Origin: Methylorubrum populi
Lineage (GTDB): Bacteria; Pseudomonadota; Alphaproteobacteria; Rhizobiales; Beijerinckiaceae
Length of the DNA: 64,000 nucleotides
NCBI RefSeq assembly: GCF_002355515.1
Contig: NZ_AP014809.1
Coordinates: forward strand, 3,124,501 to 3,188,500
Direction of reading: 5' to 3'
Part shown: in pieces, positions 8,610 through 18,410 of the stretch
How the letters are laid out: each line of letters begins with the position of its first letter
Numbering within the stretch: position 1 is the stretch's first letter
Notes under the pieces: generated by a model
What the model saw: the letters and a program-made list of their open reading frames with translations, nothing else
Databases searched by the model: none
What the model was told of the DNA's origin: nothing
Program-made: the position numbers and the translations under genes

Positions 8610-9488
8610 TCAGTCTTCGATCGCCAGTACGATCCCGTGCCGGGCGGTCGCGCCCGGCGCCAGCTGGCGCTGCGAGTCCCTCTCCGCCAGCTCGCCATCG
8701 AAGCCGGCCCAATCGGCGTGGCCGGTCCAGGCTTCGAGCGACAGGAACGGCGCTGTCGGTTTCGTCCAGACCGCGAGATGAGGGAAATCCTCCATCCGCA
8801 TGGCGATGGCCCGGCCGTTCGGCGCCGCGAACCGCATTGTCCGGCTATGCGCGTTCAGGAAAACGAGGGCCTCGGTGAACATGTCCGGATCGAGATCGAG
8901 CCGCGCCCCGTCGAGGGCGAGCGCGCGCTCGCTGCGCACCAAAAGCCCACCCGCGCCGACCTCGGGCACGAACGGCCGCTCCGCCCGCTCGAACAGAACC
9001 GCGTAACCGCCGCCGGCGCGACGCTCGCCGCCCGCGAAGGGCCACGGAAAGGCGGGGTGGAAGCCGAGGGCGTAGGGCAGGAGAGTCTCGCCCGGATTCT
9101 CGATGCGCACCTCGAAGGCGAGCGTCCCGGGTGTGATGCGCGCCTCGATGGTCAGGCGAAACGGGAAGGGGTAGTGCGCCCGCGTCGCCTCGTCGTCGCT
9201 CAGGCTCAGGGAGACCGCATCCTCACTCCGGCCGATCACAGCGAAGGGCAGATCGCGGGCAAAGCCGTGCTGCGCCATCGGATAACGCTGACCCGCCACC
9301 TGCACCGCGCCCCCGGCCGAGGCGCCGACGACGGGGAAGAGCCAGGGCGCGCTCCGATTCCAGTGTTCCGGGTCGCCGTTCCAGAGGTATTCGCGGCCCT
9401 TCACCTGCCAGGAGACCGGCTCGGCGCCGCGCAACGCGATCTGCGCCGCGCTGCCGTCGCCGGCTCGGATCTCGACCGTCTCGACCAT
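8610..9488 (-). CDS. Aldose 1-epimerase family protein
   Basis: The 292-residue protein belongs to the galactose mutarotase-like superfamily that interconverts alpha and beta anomers of aldoses. Visible family features are the WNGDPEHWNRSAPWLFPVVG stretch, MAQHGFARDLPF with the conserved HGF histidine, and YALGFHPAFPWPF with the second His of GxHPYF-type motifs. The C-terminal LAVWTKP segment fits the same fold. The exact sugar cannot be told; it may act on hexose-6-phosphates, as YeaD does. It converges with the molbindin gene, leaving nine bases between stops. Confidence 0.85.
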   Translation of the reverse strand: MVETVEIRAGDGSAAQIALRGAEPVSWQVKGREYLWNGDPEHWNRSAPWLFPVVGASAGGAVQVAGQRYPMAQHGFARDLPFAVIGRSEDAVSLSLSDDEATRAHYPFPFRLTIEARITPGTLAFEVRIENPGETLLPYALGFHPAFPWPFAGGERRAGGGYAVLFERAERPFVPEVGAGGLLVRSERALALDGARLDLDPDMFTEALVFLNAHSRTMRFAAPNGRAIAMRMEDFPHLAVWTKPTAPFLSLEAWTGHADWAGFDGELAERDSQRQLAPGATARHGIVLAIED

Positions 9489-9549
9489 CGCTGCTTCCCC
9501 CCCCGCCGCTGCTCGTCCCCGCAGCGATAGCTGGGCCGAAGCGGGACCG

Positions 9550-11340
<1,791 letters not shown>

Positions 11341-11719
11341 ACGGTCACCGGGGCGAGAGGGGCGCTAGGTTCGAGAGCGCGGGCATAACCTGCGACCGCC
11401 TTCGAACACGAAACGTGCGCTCGATGCAGGAAAGGTTCGAAGCGCCGCTTAAGTGATTGATGGCAAACGCACCCTTGAGCCCGCCTGCTTCTCGCCCGGT
11501 CTCTAGCACGGCGGGCGCGGGGGCCGTCAAGCGGATGAGGCACCTGCGACGCGATTCGCGGGAAGATGCGGACATCGCCGCCGAGCCGATGAGGCGGACG
11601 GACGTCAGATCCGCACGGCGAAGTCACTGCGAGCTGCGGCAAGGAGGCGAGACGCACCATCCATCGCGAGATCCGATTTAGACCGCGGAACCGGAACCTT
11701 GACGGTACGTTCTGCAAGC
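11341..11719. other. Intergenic region, nothing recognised
   Basis: These 379 bases separate the ABC transporter and a divergent hypothetical gene. Open frames here lack ribosome binding sites and natural composition. The region presumably holds the two promoters. Confidence 0.4.
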
Positions 11720-12244
11720 ATGGAACACTATAGATCCGTTCTTGCCACCACTGCTGTCATGGTCTTCGGCCTGGTCGCGACCTCTCCCCTCGTCCGAGAG
11801 CAGAATTCGGCGTCGCCACGCATGCAGAGAGTGGCTGCCGATACACATTCGGGCAATGGCAGCGACGGATGGATCGATCCGCCGCGACAGAGGGTCGGGT
11901 TGCCAGCTGTGACCGATGCGGCGGCGCCATCGAGTCAGGGCCGTGCTGGTGAGTTGCCGGCTCCCAGGCTCGCGAGCTTCACCCTTCTGGCCCCCGAGAC
12001 GGCAGCCCTTCTCGCCTCCGACGACTTCGCGAGGATGGATGCGGGACAGCGGGTTCAGGCGGTGCGCCGCCACCGCGCCGCCAAGGTTGCCGCTCGGACG
12101 CGTCCGACCGCACATGTCGAGCAATCCGCGACCGCCACGCCCGCGCCCGCGCCGGAAGACACGGCGACGGCACCGCAGAGGGCGGCCCGGATCGATCCGA
12201 TCGGCGACATCCTGAGAGGGCTCGGGATCGGGCGGGATAGCTGA
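11720..12244 (+). CDS. Hypothetical membrane-anchored or exported protein
   Basis: The 174-residue product has an N-terminal hydrophobic segment (about residues 7-25: VLATTAVMVFGLVATSPLV) that could be an uncleaved anchor or signal peptide. A low-complexity region rich in Ala, Pro and Thr follows, and the C-terminus ends with IDPIGDILRGLGIG. No enzymatic motif or known domain is visible. The ATG at 11720 is chosen over a TTG at 11699 for the better N-terminal signal. The gene lies alone at the left edge of the accessory segment. Confidence 0.5.
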   Translation: MEHYRSVLATTAVMVFGLVATSPLVREQNSASPRMQRVAADTHSGNGSDGWIDPPRQRVGLPAVTDAAAPSSQGRAGELPAPRLASFTLLAPETAALLASDDFARMDAGQRVQAVRRHRAAKVAARTRPTAHVEQSATATPAPAPEDTATAPQRAARIDPIGDILRGLGIGRDS

Positions 12245-12362
12245 CGGTCGCGAGGGGATAAAACGTCAGCCTCGCGCAGGCCAATCTGCCGCACGGCACG
12301 CGCCATAGTTTTCGCTCGTTGGTCTCGGGAGATTTCTCGATCCGCGCAGTGGAGCAGCCGTC

Positions 12363-12461
12363 ATGATCCTTGCCGCCGCCATCATGCTGATTGGTGCCCT
12401 CGGCGCAATCGCCATCACCGTCGCCGCGCGTCCGAGTGCGGATCGATTTCTGAAATGGTGA
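12363..12461 (+). CDS. Membrane micro-protein, copy 1 (32 residues)
   Basis: This short frame encodes a hydrophobic helix (MILAAAIMLIGALGAIAITVAA) followed by RPSADRFLKW and a stop. A GGAG ribosome binding site sits eight bases before the ATG. A second frame of the same design lies 92 bases downstream (12554-12646) and also ends in an aromatic-charged-Trp tail. The repeated architecture and good ribosome binding sites argue that both are real. The function is unknown. Confidence 0.5.
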   Translation: MILAAAIMLIGALGAIAITVAARPSADRFLKW

Positions 12462-12553
12462 TCGGCAACCGTGCACCGCATCGATCGGTTGCTTGAAACT
12501 TGCCAAGCCCATCCCGCGTTAAGGCCACGAAGATAGGACGCGGAGGCCCGGCT

Positions 12554-12646
12554 GTGGCGGCGATTGTGATGGTAGCGGGTGTGGTCGGCGCCGCAGGAAC
12601 CCTCATCTGCCTGATGCCGCGGCTCGACTCTTTTTTCGAATGGTGA
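12554..12646 (+). CDS. Membrane micro-protein, copy 2 (30 residues)
   Basis: A GTG start with GGAGG seven or eight bases upstream opens a 30-residue frame made of a hydrophobic helix (AAIVMVAGVVGAAGTLICLM) and a short tail, PRLDSFFEW. The layout is the same as in the 12363-12461 frame: one helix, a basic residue, Ser/Asp, then F-x-x-W at the C-terminus. It is probably a diverged tandem duplicate. Single-pass peptides of this kind often modulate larger membrane proteins or act as toxins; neither role can be shown here. Confidence 0.45.
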   Translation: MAAIVMVAGVVGAAGTLICLMPRLDSFFEW

Positions 12647-13283
12647 TGTTTTCGAGGCGTTCACCGAGCGCTGACTTTGCCCGTGAGCACCGAGCCGGGA
12701 ATCTATCGATCAGCGGGAGTTGAACGCGGCCACTCTGACAATCCGCAGCCTTTGCCGATAAAAGCAACTAAAGTGAGCGTTTGCATCGTAGTGTGACGAC
12801 CGGTGTGCCCACAGATTTGAGACGCGGTAGCGATGCTGATCCGGATCGTCGCGGAAGGCGTTGCGCGACGTCGATTGGCGACGGACAGATCAGCCTCGAC
12901 GGTGTGGCGAAGGGAACCGCGGTAGAAATTGTGGCACGGGAGATTGCGGCGTCCTCTGCTCTACATTGATTGAAGATAAATGCATCAGCAGCTCCGCCGA
13001 GCATTGCAAATCTGCAATACATGGAGTAGCAATTTATATTTTCTGGGAAACGTATTGCATAGGCGAGGGAGAATGTTTGGGGCGGGCGCGGGTATTCTGT
13101 AGATTATCAAATGTACAATAATATATTTCAGCGCAGAAGGTTTTTTCATTAGAATGGCGGTCTGATGGCACCTATAATCTGGCACACGTGCTGAAAATGG
13201 CAGTCTGCATGAGTTTATGGGCAGAGTTCATCACTCGGAAATATATGTAAATTATATTTAGTGGGATTGGGCTGGAGTAGGTT
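12647..13283. other. Long intergenic stretch with AT-rich promoter region
   Basis: No convincing gene is present. From about 12960 to 13283 the sequence is markedly richer in A and T than the rest of the window. It contains an 8-bp inverted repeat, TGCAATAC (13013-13020) and GTATTGCA (13052-13059). The AT-rich part lies directly upstream of the DUF2336 gene and may be a transferred or xenogeneic-silencer-bound promoter. Confidence 0.5.
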
Positions 13284-14360
13284 GTGGTCGCGCTGCATTC
13301 CGTCGTTGCCGAGGTTGAAGGAGCCATCGCTAGCGGTGATCCGGCTAAGCGCGTCAGCATGCTTCGTCGGATGACAAGCTTGTTCACGACACAGGCGCCG
13401 CGCCTCAATGAAGATCAGGTCGGAGCCTTCGATCAAGTCATTCTGCGTCTTTCTCGCGACATCGAAACTCGGGCCCGGGCAGATCTGGCAGCCAACCTCG
13501 CAGACGTCGCGAATGCCCCGCGCCATGTGGTGCGTGACCTTGCATATGACGCCTCTGCGGAGGTAGCCGGCCCAGTGCTTGAGCGCTCGCTTCGCCTTGA
13601 TGAGAGCGATCTGATTCAGATTGCGAGCGGTGCTGGCCAGCAGCACTTGATGGCGTTGTCGCGCCGTAGCGCTCTTGCCGAACGCGTCACGGATGTGATC
13701 GTCTCGCGCGGTGACGAGAAGGTAGTCCGCAGCGTCGCTGGCAACCGGGGCGCACAATTTTCGCTTAGTGGCTTCCAGATCCTCACCACTCGGGCGGAGA
13801 GGGATGTTGAGCTCGAGCACACTTTGGCTGAGCGCGTAGACGTACCGGCGGCACAACGCTCTCAGCTGATTGCCATGGCCCGCGAACGGGCTCGCAGGAC
13901 GCTGGCGACGGAGTTCGGTGCGAGCGCTGCCGAGAGGGCAACTCTCGCCATCGCAGAGTCTCTCGCTGCCCCGCCGGTGGATTTGACGCCGATCGAAGTG
14001 GCTGTTGCTCGACAAGCCAAGGTCGAGCTCGACGAGACGAATGTGCAGGAATGGCTGAGCATGGGGCAGACCAATTACGCATTGGTAGCGCTTGCAAGAT
14101 TTGCTGGAGTGCCCTCCGTCATCGCGCTCAACGCTCATATGGCGCCGACTACTGATCCTCTTCTCTTTCTTGTTCGATCGGCTCGGTTTGGTTGGAAAAC
14201 CCTCAAGCTCTTTCTCGCGAGCCGCTCCGACGGCGAGCCGAACGCGGACGACATGCAGAGCGCCTTCCAATCCTTCCAAGAACTTTCGGTCGCGACAGCG
14301 CAGCGTGTCGTGCGTTTCACGGCGGCCCGTGAGAAGCTGGAACAGTCCACCGCCGCCTGA
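13284..14360 (+). CDS. DUF2336 domain-containing protein
   Basis: The 358-residue, mostly helical protein matches the alphaproteobacterial DUF2336 family. Repeated short helices of the type SRRSALAERVTDVIVSRGDEKVVRSVAGNRGAQFS resemble HEAT-like modules. The molecular function of the family is not settled. The GTG start has GGAG about ten bases upstream. Its GC content is visibly lower than that of neighbouring genes, and it sits behind an AT-rich intergenic stretch. No enzymatic motif or membrane segment is seen. Confidence 0.75.
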   Translation: MVALHSVVAEVEGAIASGDPAKRVSMLRRMTSLFTTQAPRLNEDQVGAFDQVILRLSRDIETRARADLAANLADVANAPRHVVRDLAYDASAEVAGPVLERSLRLDESDLIQIASGAGQQHLMALSRRSALAERVTDVIVSRGDEKVVRSVAGNRGAQFSLSGFQILTTRAERDVELEHTLAERVDVPAAQRSQLIAMARERARRTLATEFGASAAERATLAIAESLAAPPVDLTPIEVAVARQAKVELDETNVQEWLSMGQTNYALVALARFAGVPSVIALNAHMAPTTDPLLFLVRSARFGWKTLKLFLASRSDGEPNADDMQSAFQSFQELSVATAQRVVRFTAAREKLEQSTAA

Positions 14361-14371
14361 GGCATGACCTC

Positions 14372-14560
14372 TCAGGCCGGCTCGATGCTCGTGCGCTGCC
14401 GTCCCGACTGCACGTGCACGCGAGCGGCCGTAATCGGTCCAGTGACGTTGATGTTGCTGGTCCTACGGGTCACACGGAGGGTGAACGATGCGACGCCGAG
14501 TACCGTTAGCGCCGCACCGGCGCTGGATTCCCTGACGACGAAGTTCTGCAAGGCGTTCAC
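14372..14560 (-). CDS. Possible small hypothetical protein (62 residues)
   Basis: The frame has natural amino-acid composition and mostly G or C at third codon positions, with segments such as VLGVASFTLRVTRRTSNINVT. It uses a GTG start and no clear ribosome binding site is present. No domain is recognised. The opposite strand offers a competing frame of similar size. It is listed because it lies in the atypical segment between the DUF2336 gene and tRNA-Phe. Confidence 0.25.
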   Translation of the reverse strand: MNALQNFVVRESSAGAALTVLGVASFTLRVTRRTSNINVTGPITAARVHVQSGRQRTSIEPA

Positions 14561-14668
14561 GGCGAGCGGGTTCGGAAATCCGTTTCGAAAGCGCTGAACG
14601 GTAGTCGGCCTATCGCCTGCGCAGGGCTAGCGCCGCGATCGCGACCGAGTGCCAGCCCGCTGCGATCT

Positions 14669-14788
14669 ATGGGTCGACCACCCGAGGCAGGCCGCGCTCT
14701 ACACGCACATGCCCTTGAAGAAATACTCGCCGACGGTGCGACGCATCTCATCAACCGGACGAGAAGTCCCGCTGGACATAGAAACTAA
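14669..14788 (+). pseudogene. Possible remnant of a tyrosine recombinase C-terminus
   Basis: One frame reads VDHPRQAALYTHM and the adjoining frame continues LEEILADGATHLINRTRSP to a stop at 14786-14788. Joined by one frameshift they resemble the C-terminal end of a phage-type integrase, including a Tyr in a YTHM context. The fragment lies 57 bases from the 3' end of tRNA-Phe, where integrases commonly reside. No intact catalytic domain remains. The resemblance is by eye only, and chance similarity is possible. Confidence 0.25.
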
Positions 14789-14844
14789 GAGTGGGGGACT
14801 TTTCGGCTGCTAGCGACCAAAAGTCTGAGCGCCAGAAAATACTA

Positions 14845-14920
14845 TGGTGCCCAGGGGCGGAATCGAACCACCGACACTGCGATTTTCAGTCGCATGCTCT
14901 ACCAACTGAGCTACCTGGGC
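14845..14920 (-). tRNA. tRNA-Phe (GAA)
   Basis: The minus strand folds as a complete cloverleaf: acceptor GCCCAGG pairs with CCTGGGC, the D arm is AGCTCAGTTGGTAGAGC, and the anticodon loop CTGAAAA gives anticodon GAA. The T arm contains GGTTCGATTCC and CCA is encoded. It lies downstream of maf-yacG, a common arrangement in alphaproteobacteria. Confidence 0.97.
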
Positions 14921-15035
14921 AACCGCCGCGTCGCGCTGCGTCGTCGGCTGGCGGGGGTATAGTGAAGCGTTTCGGGCCTGTCCAGCCTCTGTTGAGCCCG
15001 AGGCGAAGCTTTTTTGCCGAGCACAGATCCTGGCG

Positions 15036-15239
15036 TCAGGAGGAAGGGTCGCCGTCATCGGATCGCGGTGGCCGAGGCAGCTCCTCGTCCTCCGGTCCAG
15101 GAATGACGTAGCGCTCGCCGAGCCAGCGACCGAGGTCGATATCGGCGCAGCGCGCCGAGCAGAACGGCTTCGTCTCGGGGTTTGCCGGCTTGCGGCAGAT
15201 CGGACAGGGCGCGAGTCCCCCGTTCACTGCTCGCTTCAC
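15036..15239 (-). CDS. yacG: DNA gyrase inhibitor YacG (zinc-binding)
   Basis: YacG is a small zinc protein that binds GyrB and inhibits DNA gyrase. The 67-residue product has the four zinc ligands as CPIC and CSARC (about residues 12-34), followed by the conserved [14 protein letters not shown] segment and an acidic tail. The GTG start overlaps the maf stop by four bases, so the two are translationally coupled. A longer open reading into maf is not supported. Confidence 0.92.
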   Translation of the reverse strand: MKRAVNGGLAPCPICRKPANPETKPFCSARCADIDLGRWLGERYVIPGPEDEELPRPPRSDDGDPSS

Positions 15240-15907
15240 GACGCGGCGCCCCACGCACCGCGTACGGGAAAGCCCTCGCCTTCGAGCAGGCTCATGGTCT
15301 CGTAGAGCGGTAATCCGACCACGGCGCTGTGTGAGCCGACGAGCTTCACCACGAAGGCGGCGGCGAGGCCCTGGATGGCGTAGCCGCCGGCCTTCCCGCG
15401 CCACTCGCCCGAGGAGAGATAGCCCTCGATCTCGCGGTTCGACAGGCGCTTGAAGCGCACCCGGGTCTCGACCATGCGCTCGCGGCGGCGGTCCTTCGGC
15501 GAGAGGATGCAGACGGCGGTATAGACGCGGTGCGCCCGTCCCGAGAGCAGGCGGAGACAGTCGGCCGCCTCATCGAGCAGTTCGGCCTTGGGCAGCACGC
15601 GCCGTCCCACCGCCACCACCGTGTCGGCGGATACGAGATAGGCGTCCCGAAACTCATCCCGGCGCCGTGCCGCGGCACCGGCCGCTTCCAGCTTCTCACG
15701 GGCAAGACGGCGCGCCAGATCGCGGGGTGATTCCGATTTGCGCGGGGTTTCGTCGAGATCGGCTGGCAGGAGCGCGTCCGGCTCGATGCCGACCTGCTGG
15801 AGCAGCGCAAGCCGGCGCGGTGAGGCTGAGGCCAGCACGAGAGGCGGCCGGCGTGGGCCCACGGGACCCTGCGGCTTCAAGGCATCGGTGGTGAGGAGCT
15901 CGTTCAT
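15236..15907 (-). CDS. maf: Maf-family nucleotide pyrophosphatase
   Basis: Maf proteins hydrolyse non-canonical or house-cleaning nucleoside triphosphates (dTTP, UTP or modified pyrimidines). The 223-residue product shows the hallmark [14 protein letters not shown] loop, SADTVVAVG with the catalytic Asp, and [15 protein letters not shown] near the C-terminus. The ATG at 15907 gives an N-terminal extension of about 20 residues before the core; a longer frame from 15982 has no support. It is the first gene of the maf-yacG pair. Confidence 0.93.
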   Translation of the reverse strand: MNELLTTDALKPQGPVGPRRPPLVLASASPRRLALLQQVGIEPDALLPADLDETPRKSESPRDLARRLAREKLEAAGAAARRRDEFRDAYLVSADTVVAVGRRVLPKAELLDEAADCLRLLSGRAHRVYTAVCILSPKDRRRERMVETRVRFKRLSNREIEGYLSSGEWRGKAGGYAIQGLAAAFVVKLVGSHSAVVGLPLYETMSLLEGEGFPVRGAWGAAS

Positions 15908-16048
15908 CGGCGTGGTCTTACGCACAAGCCCCCCAACACCGCAACGCGATGTCGACGTCGGACCCGCTCCGAGGCTTGCCAAGGACAGAGGGTCCGTCTA
16001 AGACCCGGCACATTCCGTCAGGCTTCGATGCGTCGGGCCGGATGCGAC

Positions 16049-16124
16049 GCCGCAATAGCTCAGCTGGTAGAGCACCTCATTCGTAATGAGGGGGTCGGGG
16101 GTTCGAATCCCTCTTGCGGCACCA
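16049..16124 (+). tRNA. tRNA-Thr (CGT)
   Basis: A full cloverleaf is visible: acceptor GCCGCAA pairs with TTGCGGC, the anticodon stem is CCTCA/TGAGG with loop TTCGTAA (anticodon CGT), the T arm contains GTTCGAATCC, and CCA is encoded. This isoacceptor reads ACG codons. Confidence 0.97.
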
Positions 16125-16379
16125 CTGCTACGCTCAGTCGGCGACAGATGTCAGGTTGTTGTGCCTGACGAGCGTTGTCCAGCCTTTCACCGAATCGGAA
16201 GCCGAGCGCGACTCGGCGGCGCCGGCTGGATCCGAAGCCGCGAGATGTCGGTCCGCATCCTGCCGAGCATCGCAAAGCGCGCTTTCTCTCGATGCTCCGC
16301 GTCTTCCGATACGGGTGAGGGCCGGCCCGTCGCCGGGTGATCTCGGCGTCGAAGCGGCCCGAGCACGGCCGAGCCGATG
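16125..16379. other. Intergenic, nothing recognised
   Basis: About 255 bases follow tRNA-Thr. No ribosome binding site, hairpin with T run or coherent frame stands out. Confidence 0.4.
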
Positions 16380-16670
16380 TCAGCGAGAGCTGCCGCCGCC
16401 ATTGCCACCGCCGGCGCTGCCCTGCGGGATCGCACGCTCCGGCTGGCCGGCATTACCGCCCGCCGCCGAATTGGTGGTGATGGTGTCGGCACCCGTGGCT
16501 CCGGGCGCGATGACATAATCGACCGTGTTGCCGGTCGTATTGGTCTGGCGCTGGATGATCGTGCCTGGCGGGTACGGACCGCCCGGCAGGCCCGGAGGCT
16601 GAACCTGGGCAATGGCCGCCCCCGAACCGAGACAGCTCAGGGCAGCGAGGGTGAAGGCAACGCGACGCAT
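16380..16670 (-). CDS. Small exported glycine/asparagine-rich protein
   Basis: The 96-residue product begins with a clear Sec signal peptide (MRRVAFTLAALSCLGSGAAIA, cleavage likely after AIA-Q). A proline/glycine-rich segment follows, then Thr/Asn-rich and Gly/Ser-rich low-complexity sequence. No cysteine or catalytic motif is present. The ATG at 16670 has AGGAG nine bases upstream, a strong ribosome binding site that outweighs the much longer frame from 17165. The role is unknown, perhaps a cell-envelope or surface protein. Confidence 0.65.
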   Translation of the reverse strand: MRRVAFTLAALSCLGSGAAIAQVQPPGLPGGPYPPGTIIQRQTNTTGNTVDYVIAPGATGADTITTNSAAGGNAGQPERAIPQGSAGGGNGGGSSR

Positions 16671-17017
16671 GAAAGCACTCCTGGACAAGGCCCTCGGATA
16701 CGTCTGAACGGAATCCAGAGGGCCGCTGTCTTCGATCAAGTCCTTCGAAGACTGCTCGGTTGCCTGACGGCCCTGCGGCGTGATGACAACGCCCCTCGTC
16801 GATAACGCCGGCCGCCATCTCAGCAGCGGCGGTCTTGCTCGCGAGGCGATCGTATCGGCGACCATGAGCCGGCCCAGCCGCCTGCGCTGCCATGACCGAT
16901 CGCGGCACTGCTCGATAGTGCCGGGCGGTTCGACAACCTGCGACGACGGGCCTGAGCAAGCCTGACCCGAGGAGTCGGGCCTGAGATGCTTGGGGCGATC
17001 CGGAGGAAAGCAAAAAC
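16671..17017. other. Intergenic stretch, nothing recognised
   Basis: These 347 bases lie upstream of the small exported protein and end at the T-rich tail of the candidate sRNA terminator. Frames here overlap on both strands and none has a convincing start. Confidence 0.4.
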
Positions 17018-17112
17018 AAAAAAGGCCGTCCCGAGGGACGGCCCGAAGTCTAGGGAGGAAACGCCCAAGAAGGGCTGCAGGACCGCGACGCCATCGCGAT
17101 CCGGCATGTCCC
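17018..17112 (-). ncRNA. Candidate trans-acting sRNA of the alphaproteobacterial anti-Shine-Dalgarno type
   Basis: On the minus strand an 8-bp hairpin (GATCGCGA/TCGCGGTC) is followed by a single-stranded segment with GTTTCCTCCC, then a GC-rich hairpin (GGCCGTCC/GGGACGGCC) and TTTTTTGTTTTT. This two-hairpin layout with an exposed CCTCCC motif and a strong terminator resembles the suhB/mmgR (alpha-r8) sRNA family. A promoter-like TTGCAT ... GACACA pair with 17-base spacing lies just upstream. No protein-coding gene precedes the terminator on this strand. The family assignment is from memory of the motif. Confidence 0.5.
17024..17043 (-). terminator. Terminator hairpin of the candidate sRNA
   Basis: A perfect inverted repeat (GGCCGTCCC ... 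GGGACGGCC) is followed on the minus strand by six T, a G and five more T. Confidence 0.8.
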
Positions 17113-17251
17113 TGTGTCTCACGTTGCACTGCACAATGCAATCGACGGCGGATCGGACGGGGCATGCATCGTTCGCATATGTTGCCGGCCTGCGGGCCGG
17201 TGGAGCAAAACGATCACCCACGAGTTCCGGTCGTCCAGATTGCGCCTTTGG

Positions 17252-17392
17252 ATGCTCGAGATGCCGCGTTGGATGTTCGCATTCCCGATCGTGCTGCTGC
17301 TGATGGCAGCGATCATCGTCTTCGCGTTCACACGCACCGGTCCGACCGACAACCAGAACACCCACGCCCCGCAGAGCGGCCAGACGCAGTAA
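17252..17392 (+). CDS. Small single-pass membrane protein (46 residues)
   Basis: The product is a short N-terminus, one strongly hydrophobic helix (FAFPIVLLLMAAIIVFAF) and a polar Gln/Thr/Pro-rich tail. The start is uncertain: ATG 17252 is used, ATG 17261 is equally possible, and upstream frames as long as 92 residues exist. It diverges from the candidate sRNA. No homologous family is recognised. Confidence 0.45.
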   Translation: MLEMPRWMFAFPIVLLLMAAIIVFAFTRTGPTDNQNTHAPQSGQTQ

Positions 17393-17524
17393 AGGTCGAC
17401 GCACCATAACACGGCCGATTCGTTCGGCTCTTCCTCGAAGCTCCCATGTCCCTCCATGTCACTCGACCTTGTTCGGCCTGCAAATTGCAGGATTGACCGG
17501 CAGGATCGTTCGAAGGGGACCGTC

Positions 17525-17944
17525 ATGCGGATCGGGTGCGCAGTATTGCTGACCGGATTGCTGATGCCGTCCGCGCCGCGCGCTCTTGAGGCGCAGTCGG
17601 ACGTCGTCGCCTTCGTTGGGGCGGCCCGGCATCACATCGGTGAGCGCGTCACGCTCGATCACTGCCACCTCGTCTACACGACCGAGGAGGAGATCACCTG
17701 CGTCGGTCTGTTGCCGCGCGATGCGGCAGGCGATGTTCGGATGGCGGGCAAGCTGCTGATCCGCGTCGGCGCGGCGGAGATTGCAGGCCACAGGCGGGCG
17801 CTGTCGCAATGCGCCGGTGGTAGCCTCGATCGGGCCTGCGAGGTGAGCGTCTCGGGCGAGGTCTTCGATGCCTCCCGGGCCTTCGGGCTGGATGAGGCGC
17901 GCCTGTTGGGATTGCGCGAAGCGGCGATCCGCTGGCCTGATTGA
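17525..17944 (+). CDS. Hypothetical periplasmic protein
   Basis: The 139-residue protein starts with a signal peptide (MRIGCAVLLTGLLMPSAPRALEA). The mature part has four cysteines (in DHCHLVY, EITCVGLL, LSQCAGG and DRACEVSV), consistent with two disulfides in the periplasm. The segment ACEVSVSGEVFDASRAFGLD suggests a small beta-rich OB-like fold, but this is not certain. A strong AAGGGGA ribosome binding site precedes the ATG. No known family is assigned. Confidence 0.6.
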   Translation: MRIGCAVLLTGLLMPSAPRALEAQSDVVAFVGAARHHIGERVTLDHCHLVYTTEEEITCVGLLPRDAAGDVRMAGKLLIRVGAAEIAGHRRALSQCAGGSLDRACEVSVSGEVFDASRAFGLDEARLLGLREAAIRWPD

Positions 17945-18075
17945 CGGCGGGATACGGTTTTTCCGGATTGCGAGGCTAAGACGCATCTCTGATCAGTGAC
18001 GGAATGAGAGACGAGAGCAGGGGGGACGTGAACCGGCAGAGGGCTACCGCGTTGGAACTCCGAGGGAGTTTACCG

Positions 18076-18339
18076 ATGATCGCACGTCTCATGTCCGCAG
18101 CGGTTCTCACGGCCGCCCTCGCTGTCCCCGCGACCGCGCAGGGACCGGCTCAAACCGGCACCGGCGGTGATCCGGCCTCGACGATCTACGCACCCAACAC
18201 CTCGCCGGTCGGCCGGACCATGCCGCCGGCCGGGGGCGGAGGAGCGCGCCGGGACTCGAACAATCCCGACCGCGAAACCGCGATGGAGCGGAAGGACGAC
18301 AAGATCGACACCGGGATCTGCATCGGCTGCGACAAGTAG
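18076..18339 (+). CDS. Small exported protein with C-terminal CIGC motif
   Basis: The 87-residue product has a signal peptide (MIARLMSAAVLTAALAVPATA, cleavage near AQG), a Gly/Pro-rich middle and a charged stretch. It ends in DTGICIGCDK, a CxxC pair that could bind metal or be redox active. GGGAG lies upstream of the ATG, better than any longer start. It is convergent with ccmB and belongs to a run of small exported proteins between 16.4 and 18.4 kb. Confidence 0.6.
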   Translation: MIARLMSAAVLTAALAVPATAQGPAQTGTGGDPASTIYAPNTSPVGRTMPPAGGGGARRDSNNPDRETAMERKDDKIDTGICIGCDK

Positions 18340-18410
18340 TTTCGTGATCCGAGTACCTTCGCGGTCCGAGAAAGCCGTTCACGACGCGGGTGCCTGGAGC
18401 GGCGGCCGGC

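Noticed and set aside
12768..13022. 84-codon minus-strand frame in the AT-rich intergenic stretch
   Set aside because: It has no ribosome binding site and mixed composition; the overlapping plus-strand frame is equally weak.
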